64,000 nt of DNA, from assembly GCA_013146195.2 (NCBI GenBank), contig CM028383.1, positions 20,173,642 through 20,237,641 of the forward strand, read 5' to 3'. How positions within the stretch are numbered: position 1 is the first letter of the stretch; every line of letters begins with the position of its first letter. This document shows, one piece after another, positions 44,535 to 57,431 of this stretch. The position numbers and the translations under genes are program-made. Under the pieces are notes generated by a model. That model ran no database searches. It was not told where the DNA came from and saw nothing but the letters and a program-made list of their open reading frames with translations. This DNA comes from Codonopsis lanceolata. Lineage: Eukaryota > Streptophyta > Magnoliopsida > Asterales > Campanulaceae.

Positions 44535-47422
44535 AGGTATAGATCATGCTGTCGCAAACAATGGAGTTCCATTCAAATCTCATGATTTACCTTTCTTGTT
44601 AAAAGAGGTAAGTTGCAAGGTTACATACTTATTATTTGTAATCACAGAATATGGTTCCTTATGTTCTTATCGCAAAAGAAAAAAAATATGGTTGCTATGC
44701 ATCTCAAGACTTATTTGTTGTGATGAATCTGTACTCTAATGTGGAAAAGCTGTCGGATAGTCTTGTCATGTATTTGTTGTAAATCCATGCAATGTGTGAT
44801 ATTTTTTTGCTTTGTGCAGTATATACTCATTCAGTCAATATATTTAAATTATATTAAGTTTGGTTATCCATTATAGATATACAAATGCACGTCAGTTGTC
44901 ATAGTAAGGACAGAAGAAATCATACTGTAGGTAGTTTAAAAATTACCCTTTTCCCTAGCAGGTGTACTTTCACAGAATTGTGATCAAAGTGAGTGAGAAC
45001 CAAGTCTGAGCTACAACTTTATCCTCTATTTATATCCACAGCCCACCCAAATAAGCTGGGACAGGGGAACTTACAAGATGAGAAGCATTTGACCGCGACT
45101 AAGTTTAGCTGGTTGAATTCATGGGTAATATCTAGTGGACTCCAATTGACCAATTACTAACCAATGGCTACTAGCTTGACGCATCTTAGCTGGCTTTAAG
45201 CTAAACTAAACATCCATTTCTCTTTCTTTCGTGGGTGGAAGCTGCAGCACTATGCAAGAAGCTTATGAGACAGAGCCGTGCTTTAAAACCTTGATTTTAC
45301 ATGTACTTTGTTAAAATCATGACCTAAATTTGTTAAAGCCTTGATCATCTGCCATCTCGCACATACATGTTCCATAAGTAGTTTTCAGCATCATGGTTTA
45401 CGTGGTAGAAGAAGAAGTAGTAGTAGTATCCTAAGTATTCAGTTTGTAATTGTTTAATTTGATCTTTTGGAGCACACATGATATCGTGCTCTTTTTGGAA
45501 GGTTCAAATATCTATGTTATGATTTTTAGATATATTTTTTTACTTGGAAATAAGTAAAGATTCTCAAAAGTTGATTTAATGTGATGTAATGTACAACTTT
45601 CTTTGACTTTAAAAAATTAATTGTTTAGATAAAATTTAGAACAGAAAGAGTTTGATACTATTTACTATATAGGAATGTTTGTACCAATCTTCCATCTAAC
45701 TGGGACTGTTAGTCTGTGAGATGCATCCATAAACTGGAGTAAGAAATGTTGCTCCTCTAAGTGTGATAATCTCAGGAAGGATATTATTGGGCGCCAACGT
45801 GGTATTAAAAATGTAACTTGTATTGCAAATAAATTTTTTCTCTAATTGGTGTCTTTGATTTGACAATTCCTTTTTCCTACACCATTATGTCTAGCACTTG
45901 TGAGATTTTTAGTGGACCTCTTGGCTATCTGACACTACCTTTCTTGTTACTTAAAATGATGCAAGATGTATATTAAAGTCCATACAAATGATCATGATTC
46001 ATGACATAGTTCTAAAGTTTACTAAAAGAGTTTGGGATATTTTGATTTCTTAATATACCTTCTTACGCTGCTATCCTATTCTCATCACCTATGTAAATTA
46101 ATGTAGGTATATCACTGTAAGAATGATTTCAACCTTCAAGCTGCCTTTATGGTACTCATGATGTCTGTCAAGGTATATCTTTCTTTTATTCCTCCTACTT
46201 AAACCAAGATGTCGAGCTTGACTGAATAAGAGACAACTGTTATTGGTGTTGATCTATATATAGCAGGATTAAGATGGTCATGATTCTCAATTTTTGTAAC
46301 GGTTGTTCTCTTGCTAGTTTCCATTGATTTTCCAAGCATAATGATGCTTTCCCATATTATGCTATTCTGATGTTTAGGGTGCTAGAGGACTTGGTCATGA
46401 AAAATATACCTAATATCTGTTGTACTACAAAGAAATAAATCCGACCCTTTACTAGAACCTAAAGGTTACTGTATAATTTTATTCATCTAATGTGCTTTAA
46501 TGGATCATTTTCTTTTTGTTTTCTTCATTTTGGAATTTGCTCTTTATCCTAACCTGATAGTTGGGTGGTAAACCAGAAGTATTTAGGTGTTTCATGCCAG
46601 TTAGATGTAGGGCATTGCATATCAGTTATGTCAAGCTTGTTGCTTCCAGCATATAACTTCTTTTGGCTATGGTGTTTTCCGATGGAGATGCCTTGAAATA
46701 CTGGTGGAACCCTGCTTGCACCCCGAGATAACCATGTAATATCTTCAATGCATGGAGAACAGAGCTATGGATATTCCTGTTGGATATTGCTTAAGTACTT
46801 GTAATTGATGCACATGGATTTACAAGGATTGGGAAATTGAGTAGAGACAGGTACCTAAGTAGTAATACACTAAAACTTTTAACTGAAAAATGGTAGATTA
46901 AGCCAAGAATTGAGGCTGAAGTAGGTAAGTTGGACTAGACAGATTTGTAAGCTACTAGACTTTTGCCATTAGTTGTAGTCAGAGCCTTCATGCATCATCA
47001 CATTGAGGTTTGCAGTTGCCAGATTAAGCTATTTGACGTACACAAATGCTTCAGACTATGCCATGCTGCTAGTACAGTAAGGTAAGCCTAATGCATACAA
47101 GAGCTGAAAGACCACTGAGAACTAGAGCTATAGTTCACAACATCACGGTTTCTTCATATAAAGGATGCCGTAATTCAAATGTGGACTCCCTACGAGGTTA
47201 CGAGAGAGATGTCATGCTGGCCCACTTTCTGTATCTGTACTGCTCCTAGATTGGTGCTACTTTAGCAATGTAATTGGTAATTGTCAAATGATCTATGTTC
47301 TAGGGAACAACTACATCGTTAAGGGCACTAATGTCTGTAAATTTTCCTCTTTAGAAAGGAATGCAAAATTGAAAGAAGCTTCCAAATGATAATGTTGATA
47401 GGTGATGTGCAATATTTAGCTA

Positions 47423-47990
47423 CTAGTACTCTTGCCCGTGCCATGCCATCGGCACCAGTTTGTGAATTTATCAATAAATGAAACAAATAATGTGGAAATG
47501 AATTAATATTTACTTATAATTTGTCTAACTTAATTATGATAACAGTTAAAAAGAAAAAAACAAATATTTCAAATTACAAAACTTACGATTTTTTTTAAAA
47601 ATTTATTTGTATACGAAATTACAGGCCGGAAAAAAATTAAATTTATTAAGTTAATTACGATAACAATTAAAAATAAAAAAATTAAAATAGAAATATTCAA
47701 AACTTATACATAAATTAAATTGGGATTTAGTTTCAAAAAATAAATTGATTAAGTTAATTACGATAACAATTAAAAAGAAAAAAGACAAATATTTCATATT
47801 ACAAAACTTACGAATTTTTTTTTGCATAAAATTGATTAATTAATTAAAATATCGAAAAGAAAAGGGACGTGGGTTTGGTAGAGGAAGAATTAGCAGCCAC
47901 CAACCGTGAATAGTGGGGGGAGTTGGAGAGAGAGAGGGGGTAGTTGCTCAACCGCCGTTCACACGTGAACTCGGGGAGTGATAATGACCA
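47423..47990 (-). mobile_element. Helitron-like element end (minus strand)
   Basis: Read on the minus strand the end is a hairpin (tgccgatggca, 4-bp stem inside ggtgcc...ggcacg) followed by gagtaCTAG at 47423-47426 and then T. The first ~110 bp recur at 29936-30055. The region to about 47870 contains near-repeats of an attaagttaattacgataaca block. The other end (TC start) was not located, so the right limit is a guess. Confidence 0.5.
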
Positions 47991-48248
47991 TAGGATCTCA
48001 GTAAATGAATCAATCTCAGCCCCTAAATAGCTTTAGTCAATTGCACATGTGCGACTATGAGCTGTATTGTATTATAGATAAATTCTAAATATGTATAGGT
48101 AATGATGTAAAAGATACTTCCCAAAATATGCTCCGCTGAAGAAAGGTTTTGTTACTATTAGATTTCCCGGAGAAGAAGAAATATGACAATTTCACAAGAT
48201 GCATCTTCTGTTAAGCACTTACTACTGGAAATATCCATTCCTCACTAT

Positions 48249-50310
48249 TAAGTTACCAACTCATTTAAAAGCTTAAGCTGTTAGATACTTAGATAGGGCC
48301 CAACAATGTATATCAAACTCTCGGGTTGCTGAGCATATAGGCTATAGGGAGGGGGAGAATAGCATATCTTACCAAATTAAAATTTCTTTCAAAAACTTCT
48401 AATCTGGTTTGCATTCCATACATAAAGAGATCTGTGTAATAGTTCATAGAGATACCATACAACAAAGTTCGAACAACGGAACACCAATAAGGAATGCGAA
48501 GTTATCAAGTTGCTGTGGAAAAGATATACTGGCGAAAGACTATACAACAGCTTTATAACAGCAGAGCAAAAGTTGCTGGTAATGAACAAAATATTCACAG
48601 AACAGCAGACATATGCTAAGTAGATGCAGTAGCCATTTTCAATACAAGTTTGCTAAAATGAAACAAAGCAATAAAGAACAGAAAGAGAGCAGAACGTGCT
48701 ATTGAATTCAGCTTAGGTTCATCAATAGTAAACTTGTTTAGTACATCAACCTAGACACTCTAATCCTAGCAAACTAGTAAAAAAAAGTCAAAGGGGGAGA
48801 CGGCAAAAAGTCAGTTAAATGGGGAAGAAACATACGGGCCATTTCAACTTTTGGGGTAGTTGAAATGGAACATTAGTTTCCTCCATGGTTTGAATTTTCT
48901 GTCTAATGAAGGATTTCATTGACCACTCTAATCTTGCTGAGGATATAAGTATGGCCAATCAATTCTCTCTAAGTTTGGGACTCAAACAGAGGATGTGTCG
49001 GAATGATTTTCCGGGTTACTCAATCAACAAATGATTGAGTAACTAGATATTGCACAACCAGTACCTCTTGCAACAAAATGTAAGCCTGCTCATATGGATA
49101 AGATGCTTGGGTTCATTCTCGGATATCTTCAAATCTCGTATGTCTCAACTTGGTGGCACGAGAAACTTTATTGCTATTGAAATGAGTAGGATTTGAACGA
49201 CAGGGACTTAGTCTTTCGAAGGAAGAAAGAACTCAATTCAAGAAACAAATTCTTAATCAAGTGGGTCTTTTGCCTTGGTAGTTTATCTTCACTCTTTCTC
49301 ACACTGACGAGGATGGCTAGGAAGCTCCTTCGTCTCTAAGGGTTATGCACTTGGTATTCCACGCGTTTCCACACACATACAAAATGTAGAGAAAGGCTTC
49401 TTATATAGGCAGAGAAGGAAAGGGTACTGTTGTAGACTTGAATGATTCTGACAGTTGGCTTGAAGTTGCTGATGCATCACAGTACATCTCTTGAAGATCT
49501 TGATATAATGTCTGTCCGGGAATCAGGCTCAAAAAGGCTATAAAGTAGATTTGACGGGACATAGCAGCCTGGGTGAAGTGATTTGGCGAGGGCTTGAATA
49601 GGCCGAACTTGAGAACCAATTTAATCACCAAAGAGGAAAGTATCCAACGGGTAATGAGTTGAGGCACAGATACTTATAAGCATAATGTTGGTTTCCAAGA
49701 TAGATTATCGGAGAATCCTAAAAATCTTAACTTATCCACGTAAGCATTTATCATGTGCTTATATCCTCTCGAACAACAACTTCTCCATCAGCACATTCTT
49801 CGGAGCAAAAAGAACATCAGCACGTTTGATCAAGCGCTCCAACGTATTGAAAGGTTGTTGGTCTTTCACTTTAAGCATTTCCAAATATACATGCTTGTGA
49901 ACAGTTGGTGGGAGTCAAAGACCGGCATATGTACAAATAAGACTAAAGCAAAGTCCAAAATGAGTTGTCAAGCTAACCGGCACAGTCCTTTTAGCTACTG
50001 GTGACAAGCAAATCATTGTTATGGGAATATGCGAACATATATCATCGGGTTTCCATGATATATGTTTGCATATTCCTAACAACTCCCCTCCACACGTGGA
50101 GGAAAAAAGAAATATGCCTCACCATGGCATCATAAACCAAACAGAGGGACAACATGCACTCACAAAATTTTCGGGTAACAAATGCAAGATGGACGATTTA
50201 AACCCATGACCTTGCCAAACTAGAGCTTTAATACCATGTCAAGTTACCTACTCATCTAAAAGCTTTAGTTGTTGGATAGGGGCCAACAATGTATATCAAA
50301 CTCAACACTC
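48249..50310 (-). mobile_element. Candidate non-coding LTR retroelement (TRIM/LARD-like)
   Basis: About 75 bp at 48249-48322 and 50237-50305 are direct repeats (aagttacc, ctcat, taaaagctt, ccaacaatgtatatcaaact). Just left of the right copy, on the minus strand, tggtattaaagctct (50222-50236) touches the repeat, where a tRNA-Met primer site should be. The 1.9 kb between them has no open frame. The short repeats and lack of genes fit a TRIM-type element. Confidence 0.5.
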
Positions 50311-50428
50311 ACCAACATTAGGTTGGTACTTGGTGGGCTTCAATCAGTTGGATCTAACATTGTTTCTTTGAATATGCTGAGCAATCTCCTTCATTTAAAG
50401 AAAGGGAAAAACAAAAAAGAAAAACATA

Positions 50429-50686
50429 CTCCCTCCGTTTTCAAATTATCGTCCACCTTTCCTTTTTAGTCCGTTCTTAAATAATTATCCTCTTTCAAAA
50501 CTTTCCCTTTTAAGAAAACATGTTTACCATTTTACCCTAACTTTTTCTACCAACTTTAATTATGGGCACATAATCAAGGGCATTAAAGGAAACTATACAT
50601 TTCACCAATATTTATAATACAGTCAATTACTTTTTCTTAAACAGTGAGCCGAGTCAAAGTAGACAATATTTTGAAAACGGAGGGAG
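50429..50686. mobile_element. Stowaway-like MITE in PIAL copy
   Basis: The ends are near-perfect inverted repeats (both read ctccctccgttttcaaa) and flanked by TA (50427-50428 and 50687-50688). Length is 258 bp. Confidence 0.88.
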
Positions 50687-53370
50687 TACTATTTTGTGTA
50701 TTCATGTGTATTTACAAGTAAATCCTAGGAGAACCTTTGAACGAAATTCTAAATTCAGGAACCTACTGAAGTAAATATGTTTATACTTGAGAAATCATAA
50801 ATTTCTTGCTTTATTTCTCAATTGAAATACTATATTGCCATTAGCTTATGAATGAAGCAGATCAACAGAATGAAAACAATCAGCTCTACTGCCAAAGCCA
50901 AGGTGGTGTTTGCCAAAGCAGTTGTACAAATGCTAGTGATTTCAGTACAAGGAGTCATTGCAAAGTTTGCATTGCCAATATCACATACTCCGTTGGCAAT
51001 AAAGCTAACCATAAATATTCAGGATATGGTGTGCCTGCCTTGGTAATTTTGATGTCCTGAAGACCCTAGCAGAAAATCAGGCTCCGCACCCATTTTGAAT
51101 GTGGCTTACCTTGTTGTCTTGATGTCAAGGGGCATGTTGCTTAGCCTATATTCACGAATTAACCTCTTCATGAAGCTGCCACAATGTTCATTGACAATGG
51201 GTTAATTTTGCAGTCAAGTTTTTCTCCTTTTCTGTTTTTGGTTGCCAATCTAGGCAATTTATGTTATTGTCCCAATTTTTAAACCTTTGTAAAATACAGG
51301 CTTAATAGGTTCCAATTTCAAGTCAAATATCATTCTTTCTAGCGAATTTGATTCTGATTTGGTTTGCTGTAATTTGACAATTTATTGTCAATAGGGGGCT
51401 TGTCAGATTGGATGGTTTCCAGATTGAGAAAAAGATGATCTTCTTATGATGGCCAAGGAGGTTAGTGTACAGCTCTTTTTCTGTCTTGCTAAATGTGATT
51501 TATGGCCTTTAATTGTCTTTATGTTATGGAGCTTCTCACCCTAGCTTTTCTTGCTTAGTTAGGGGGTTGCTTCTCTGATACGGACAACATGCACAGTGAA
51601 CCGACGTATACTCATCCATGTATTGATAAAATCATGTCAAGGTACAGACTTCTCATTTCCTCTGGGCTGCGTGGATTTGCAGATGCTTGAAATGATAGTT
51701 CTGTAAATTGCACTATTTGAATGAGAAATTTTGTGTTGCTCTGCTATTCTCTTACTTTTTTCTTCAAACAAAAGATGATTACAAAAATTGTTGGACAAAT
51801 AACAATTCATATTTCAGACATTCTGGTGAAATATTATGATACTTCTCTTGTTGATGTAAGACTTGAGGTATCTTTTGGGATTTTCCGTATCCAGAGTCCC
51901 TTTATCATTCCTGCATTCACTGCTACAAACAAGGACACTCTTAACATCTCTCAGAATATATACCATAAAGGTGGAATGTGAACTGTAGAGAGTAGGTTTT
52001 GAGTCTTGTGTGTTTAGCAGGATGGATTTTTAGCTGGAAGGATTAGTTTTTTTTAGTTTCCCTTTTATTTTATGTGGCTTCTTTGTTCTTAATTGGGCTG
52101 CCTCCAATTATTTTATTATATTTTTTTTACATGCATCTCTGATTCTATACACAAGTATTCGCAATATATCAGCAAACTCCATTGCCATTTTTCAGAAGAG
52201 GTCAGTAGACGAAGTTAGCCTGCTTGTCTATGAAACCACTCAAATGCCTTGTATTGAGAACTTCTGAATAGGAAATCTCTTTCCCAAGTTCATTTACATG
52301 CAAAAAAAGTGTGCATTTTGTTGTCCCAACAATGTTGCAATTGATATTTTTTTGATAAGTTATAATAGTATAAATAAAAAGTGTCAAAACAGGTGATGTG
52401 TTCATCACTTGTTATTAAAATAGGAGAAAATGAAAAGGAAAATGCTTGAGAAGATGAATTCTTGCAAAAAATAGTAGCATGAAAAGACATAAAAGAAACT
52501 CAACTCAATTCTACTTAGCCTTTGTCTCAAATACTTGGGGTATGCTACATGAATTCTCGTTCATCAGTCTATTTGTCTCCAACCTGTCTCAAGCAAATCT
52601 CTCTATAAATGAATAACCTTAGTGAACTCCAAGGCCAGATTGACGGTTTCAGACCGAAGGCATGAATTCATGAATTAATTTTTCAGAAGCCACTAGGTCA
52701 CTATCAGCAATTAGAGTATTCACTTTGTATCGACTAAATATACGATCTTCCTTCTTCTTGGTTTTTGAACAGTTCAGTATCAAATCGAAAGCTTTATTTA
52801 ACTCAAAAAATTATTCTAGACATGAATAGAGCTTAGGAACCGACTAGGAGAAATGGAAAATATTTCCCACGAGAATTTGGAGAGATAGATGTCCAATTCA
52901 TCCCTCTGCTATCTGATTTGCCAAAAAGGACGTTCATTGCATTGTCGGCAATTTAAAACTCGATCGCCTAACCTTCTCATCTTATCAGTTATGATATCCT
53001 TTGCCACTGAATCTATAAATGGATGAAGGAGGGAGTGGTAGGCATTTGATGTTGTCTTTGGAGTTTGGATAAATTAACAAGCCCCAATGTATCTGTTAAA
53101 ACTTAAAAGCGGGATTGTGGACCATTCAAAACATGACCCTTTTATAAAGTTCAAATGGGGGCATTAATGGGTCTCACTTACTACTCCAAATGCAAAGTCT
53201 CTTAATTTAGTGCACATTAATAATATTGGCTATTTGGCTTACATTTTGTTAATTATCGTTGCATGTATCACTCTTAAGGCCGTCCTTATAAGTTGATTAT
53301 GAGTTTTGGCGCTCCCTCTTCACTCCGTGAGTACAAAACTAAATTTCACACATTCTATGCTAGTTCCCTT

Positions 53371-54603
53371 TGTTGTTCTTATTGCATTTAGATTTGCTTG
53401 CGCTCATTCATTCTTTAAGTTCTATGCCTAAGTGGCTAAATGATCTGCATAGCAGTTAGCGTAACAACTTCGTATAAGACTTAGCTTTAGAACAGAATTA
53501 GTTAGGCTTTTGCTTTGAGTCATGAGCAGCCATGAGCAGACACATTCACTAGCACTCTTCAGTCGATCTGCTTCTTCAGTAGACGTGCTCCAGATGTGCT
53601 CGAGCTCACAAATGAAGACTGATGATGTGGATTTAAAGAAGTCCAGCTCAACATTGTTTATGGATTATACTTGCAAATATTTGTTTACAAATATCTGTCT
53701 TGAAATTCTCAAGTTGACTTCTTGAAACTTATTCACCAAGAATCACATGGATGAATTAAATGAGTTTCCTCTTTGGTGATTCCGGCAGAAGACAGAACAA
53801 CGCTTCAGCCCGATGCTTTGCCATTTCTAGCAAAGTGCAGTGTAAAGCGCTGCTACTTTGAAGTACTTTCTGCAACAGCTGCACAAATTGGACCTTGGTC
53901 AGTGCAGCAACATCAGAGTGATTTAGATCACCATCAACAACTCTTTGCATTCAAACAGCTAGTCTTTGTCTCTCTCTCTCATCGATTTAACCAATGGTCA
54001 AGAAAGATCTCTCATGTAAAGAGTTGATGAAATATTCAACTACCTTAAAGCTCTCAACCTTCAGTTCATTCAAGAGAACAATCATAGCCTACCAACATCG
54101 AAGAATGTGCTCCAATCATTCTACATTTCATCTGCTTCTTTATTGTTTGATTTAATTCTGTTCTTAGCACGCACAGTAAGTAATTACTTTGTTTCACAGA
54201 TAATTACTCACCCCACCAAACACTTGTCAAATATTTTTGTACATGATCTATTAGTGATCCTTGTAATAGAGTTCATTGTGGTAAACATAGTGCACTTTTA
54301 AAATCTAAGGTTGATCACTTTGGTGGTGGATGTAACACTCTTATAGTGTGAACCATCTCAAAATTCCTGAGTATTTCTTTATTGCTTTCATTATCCAACT
54401 GCTTGTACCGTTTTGTTGAGTTCTGTCCTTAGCTGTTTATTGAGCTAGTGTTAAGTCTGCTGTTCGTTCTTTCCGCTACTACAACTTAATTTCATAAGTT
54501 CTTAGTAAAATTAAAGCATACTTGTCTCAAAATTTTAAGGTGTATCTAGGCTATTAAATCCCCCCCCCCCTTTCCAGCCTAGCACGTGCCCTCTGGGACT
54601 AAC
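53371..54603 (+). mobile_element. Solo copia-type LTR (copy in PIAL pseudogene)
   Basis: It is the counterpart of the LTR at 8209-9423, with the same start (tgttgtt) and end (ctctgggactaac) and the same flanks, so it was duplicated with the PIAL segment. The C-run at 54560-54570 is longer here. Confidence 0.65.
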
Positions 54604-55051
54604 TCTCTCTCGCTCTCCTCCCTCCCTCCCTCCTCCCTCTCATAGTTATATTGATAAACAGTGGACTATAGAACTTGAAACTGTTGTTCTCTTTCTGATA
54701 TTACAATATCTGAATGCAGTGGCTATTTGTAGGTAGAACGGATGATCTGGGCACATTCTCTTGTATCGTTAGTCCACCTGAAGTGAGGTAGGAATAATAT
54801 GTTTTCTTCTGTTCGAACATTTCGATACTCATCTCATTATCCTTCCATTTGTATTATGTAGCTTTCTTGTAAATACAATGGGAGTACTAGGGAGGACAAA
54901 AACTGACATGGTTTGTCTGCTTTTACCTAAACTTTTCTGCTGAAAAGACCAAGTTTTTTCGTTTGTCTTAATTTATTTTGATGCAAGTCTTATTTAACAA
55001 ATCCATGTACTATATATAACAGTGTAATGGTCCTCAGCTCCCAATCAATGT

Positions 55052-55297
55052 ACTTCTATTACTATTACTATTACTATTACCATATCTTTATGTTTGTACT
55101 CATTGACATTGATCAAGTTTTAAAATGTGTTTTTTTGTCAAGTTTTTGTGTTTTGTCCTCTTTTCGCTGTATATTGTACATTGATGCAACCCCTGCAAAA
55201 TTCTAAGTATATATTGATTCATTCGCATGCTGCCAGCTCCATATATTAATCAAGTCCTATACTGTCACCGTGCCATAGGCACGGGCACAAAATCTAG
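55052..55297 (+). mobile_element. Helitron 3' end with hairpin and CTAG
   Basis: After the PIAL break at 55051 comes ~215 bp of other AT-rich sequence, opening with att/act triplets. Then a perfect 7-bp stem with 3-base loop, ccgtgccataggcacgg (55268-55284), nine bases, and CTAG at 55294-55297. The next base is T and the sequence from there is KPHMT intron 1. This is the classic Helitron 3' terminus. Confidence 0.75.
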
Positions 55298-55462
55298 TTA
55301 TATACATTAAGACATGATTATGGAGAAAGGTGGGTTTTTTTAATTCATTAGAAAAGTGGCAAGTAGCACACGCAGGTTTAGACACCCCAATCTCATATCC
55401 AAAGATTGTCCAATTGTGTGTGCACTTTGAGACAAGATTATCAGGAAAGGTGAATTTTGACA

Positions 55463-56279
55463 CTATGTTAGTTCAGTGTTGCATATTGATCAGGGTAGAG
55501 TGGTCTAGAATCCCTTGTTTTGTAGGGATCTTCAAGATTGAGAGATGGAGGTTTGTGGAAAAATTTTTACTTCGCTTTATTCGCTTCAGATTGACGGGAG
55601 TATAAATGATAAGGCAAGGTGGGTTGCATCGAATAGCGAAAAGTTTTCAGTTAAATCTTATTTTTTTGCTATGTCGGGCAAAGTGGGGGATCCCTTTCCA
55701 TGGAAAGGAATATGGAGTACTATTGTTCCCAGTCGCGCTGCATTTTGTTGTTTCGGAAGCTTGTCATGAGGCGATTCTTACGGGAGAAAACATTTGCAAA
55801 AGGGGGATGGTTTACGTGAACTGGTGTTACATATGCAAAGGCGACGAATAGAGTGTTAATCACTTGTTACTGCATTGTTCGGTGGCTCGTTCTTTATGGT
55901 ATACTATTGTGGGGCTTGTTGGGATCTCGTGGGTAATGCCCAGTTCTGTTCGGGGGACGCATTCAAGTTGGTCACGTTTCAATCGCAGGAGGAGCAATAT
56001 TCTTTGGGGTGCTATTCTGGCGGGTGTTTGGTGGACTATTTGGAAAGAGAGGAATATGAGAATCTTCGATAATAGTGAGGTTTCGCTGGATCAAATGAGA
56101 GACTGTCTTTTACGCACATTGTTTTTGTGGTGTTCTGCGACACATCAATCTCTCTGGCATTCTTTTGTGGATTTTGTGAATAGTTTTAGTGCTGAATAGT
56201 TTGTATACGCCTAGTTTACAAAGGCAACGTCACCTGTTTTGACGCCCGTTATTTTTATATACTCTTTACTTATCAAAAA
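55463..56279 (+). mobile_element. 5'-truncated LINE in KPHMT pseudogene intron
   Basis: It reads the same family as the LINE at 3069-8130: WSRIPCFVGIFKIERWRFVE, DPFPWKGIWSTIVPSRAAF, part of the zinc motif and WWTIWKERNMRIFDNSEVS, in shifted frames. The 3' stem-loop is at 56227-56245, with an A-tail to 56281. Compared with 40580-40650 of the intact intron it replaces about 20 bp. Confidence 0.85.
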
Positions 56280-57431
56280 AAATATTTGTTTTTGTTTTAA
56301 AAAACACTTGGTTAGGGCGAATGGAGTAATTGTTGTCAGAATGCACTGAAGTTCATAACGAATTCGTATGTACAAGTTGTTGAAGAAGAGTAAGATTTAT
56401 ATTCACAGTGACGGCCTGACGGGAATATAGATAATAATTCGTATATGACTGCTATTTATGTTTGTGGGTTGTATGAGCTGAATAAATTTAATAGCATTTG
56501 CCCACAACTTGTTTAGGCTATGTACTTACGAACTTTTGATTTACAACGTGTCTAACCTAGGTGGGTAGGGAGTATTAGGAAATATATATTCTAAATATAG
56601 ATTGTTAACGAGGATCTTAACCATTATTTGATTGTGTGGTGTCCTGTTATGTTAGTTTACTGTTTATGCTTTTCATTGTGGAAGTACATCTATATGAATG
56701 AGATACTGTTTCTTTAATGAGATTCTTGTTGGTGTCATGGAATCAGTTAAAATGATATTTTAGTGTGAAAAAAAGTATTTAGTTGTTGGTATTTTTAGCC
56801 TCATTGGGCAGTGCAATTTTATGAATTGTAAAATTTTGGACATTTCTTATAGAACAAAAAAGTTATAGTAAAATAAAGAGTCTTTCAATTAACATTGGAT
56901 TCAAACAAGAGCTAAATTCAAAGCATGAAAATGCTTCTTTATGTTCCAAAAATTTCATTTTAAGTCTCATAATTTCAATCAAGACCGATTATGTTTTGGA
57001 ATAGCATTTTCTTCCTCATGCCATACCGCTTAACAATTGTTGATGGGATGGTATTGATTGAAAAATATGCTCTTTGAAGGTAAAAAATAGCTAAATCACT
57101 GGATTAGGTTAAATGTTCTTTGAATCCCATGCTTTGTTCAAGCATCTGATTAGTCTGACATCACATCGATTCACCAGGAGAAGAGACTAATCAATATTAC
57201 GTTTGACGCTTAGTTGGGAGTCAAAGTCAGGACTTTTTTTTTTGGCATGCCTAGCATATTCTGTAGAATTATAATCAAATTTGACGAGATTTCAAGAAGT
57301 CGTTGATCTATCGTTCTTGACTTTTGTTTTGCATACTTTCTTACCAGTAGTTTATTTAGAGAGCATTTTGATATTGAATTTGAATATGATTGTGAAATGG
57401 TTGGTGATATTGCAGTTTTGGTTATGAGCAG

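Larger units (their letters stand above)
46173..51394. other. 5.2-kb intron of PIAL copy with nested elements
   Basis: Besides the elements listed separately (Helitron-like end at 47423, terminal-repeat element at 48249-50310, Stowaway at 50429), no gene is seen. 46173-47420 and 50690-51390 are plain AT-rich DNA. Confidence 0.5.
44535..55051 (+). pseudogene. PIAL: Second PIAL copy, decayed and truncated
   Basis: Exon blocks in gene order: 44535-44607 (GIDHAVANNGVPFKSHDLPF), 46107-46172 (VYHCKNDFNLQAAFMVLMMS), 51395-51460 (GACQIGWFPD, stop, EKDDLLMMAKE), 51559-51641 (LGGCFSDTDNMHSE), 54720-54787 (WLFVGRTDDLGTFSC), 54862-54910 (FLVNTMGVLGRTKTDM) and 55023-55051 (CNGPQLPIN, then broken). The TGA is at 51425-51427. 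The exons equivalent to 933-984 and 1089-1160 are missing with 1.9 kb of intron, and everything after 55051, including the SP-RING, is absent. Non-coding parts 52133-55049 match 1-9850 of the gene, minus the 5-kb LINE. It is a dead copy, perhaps carried by a Helitron. Confidence 0.85.

Noticed and set aside
50830..51060. Open frame on either strand just before the third PIAL-copy exon
   Set aside because: It matches no PIAL segment or other known protein, and the frames overlap each other without codon bias; treated as intron.
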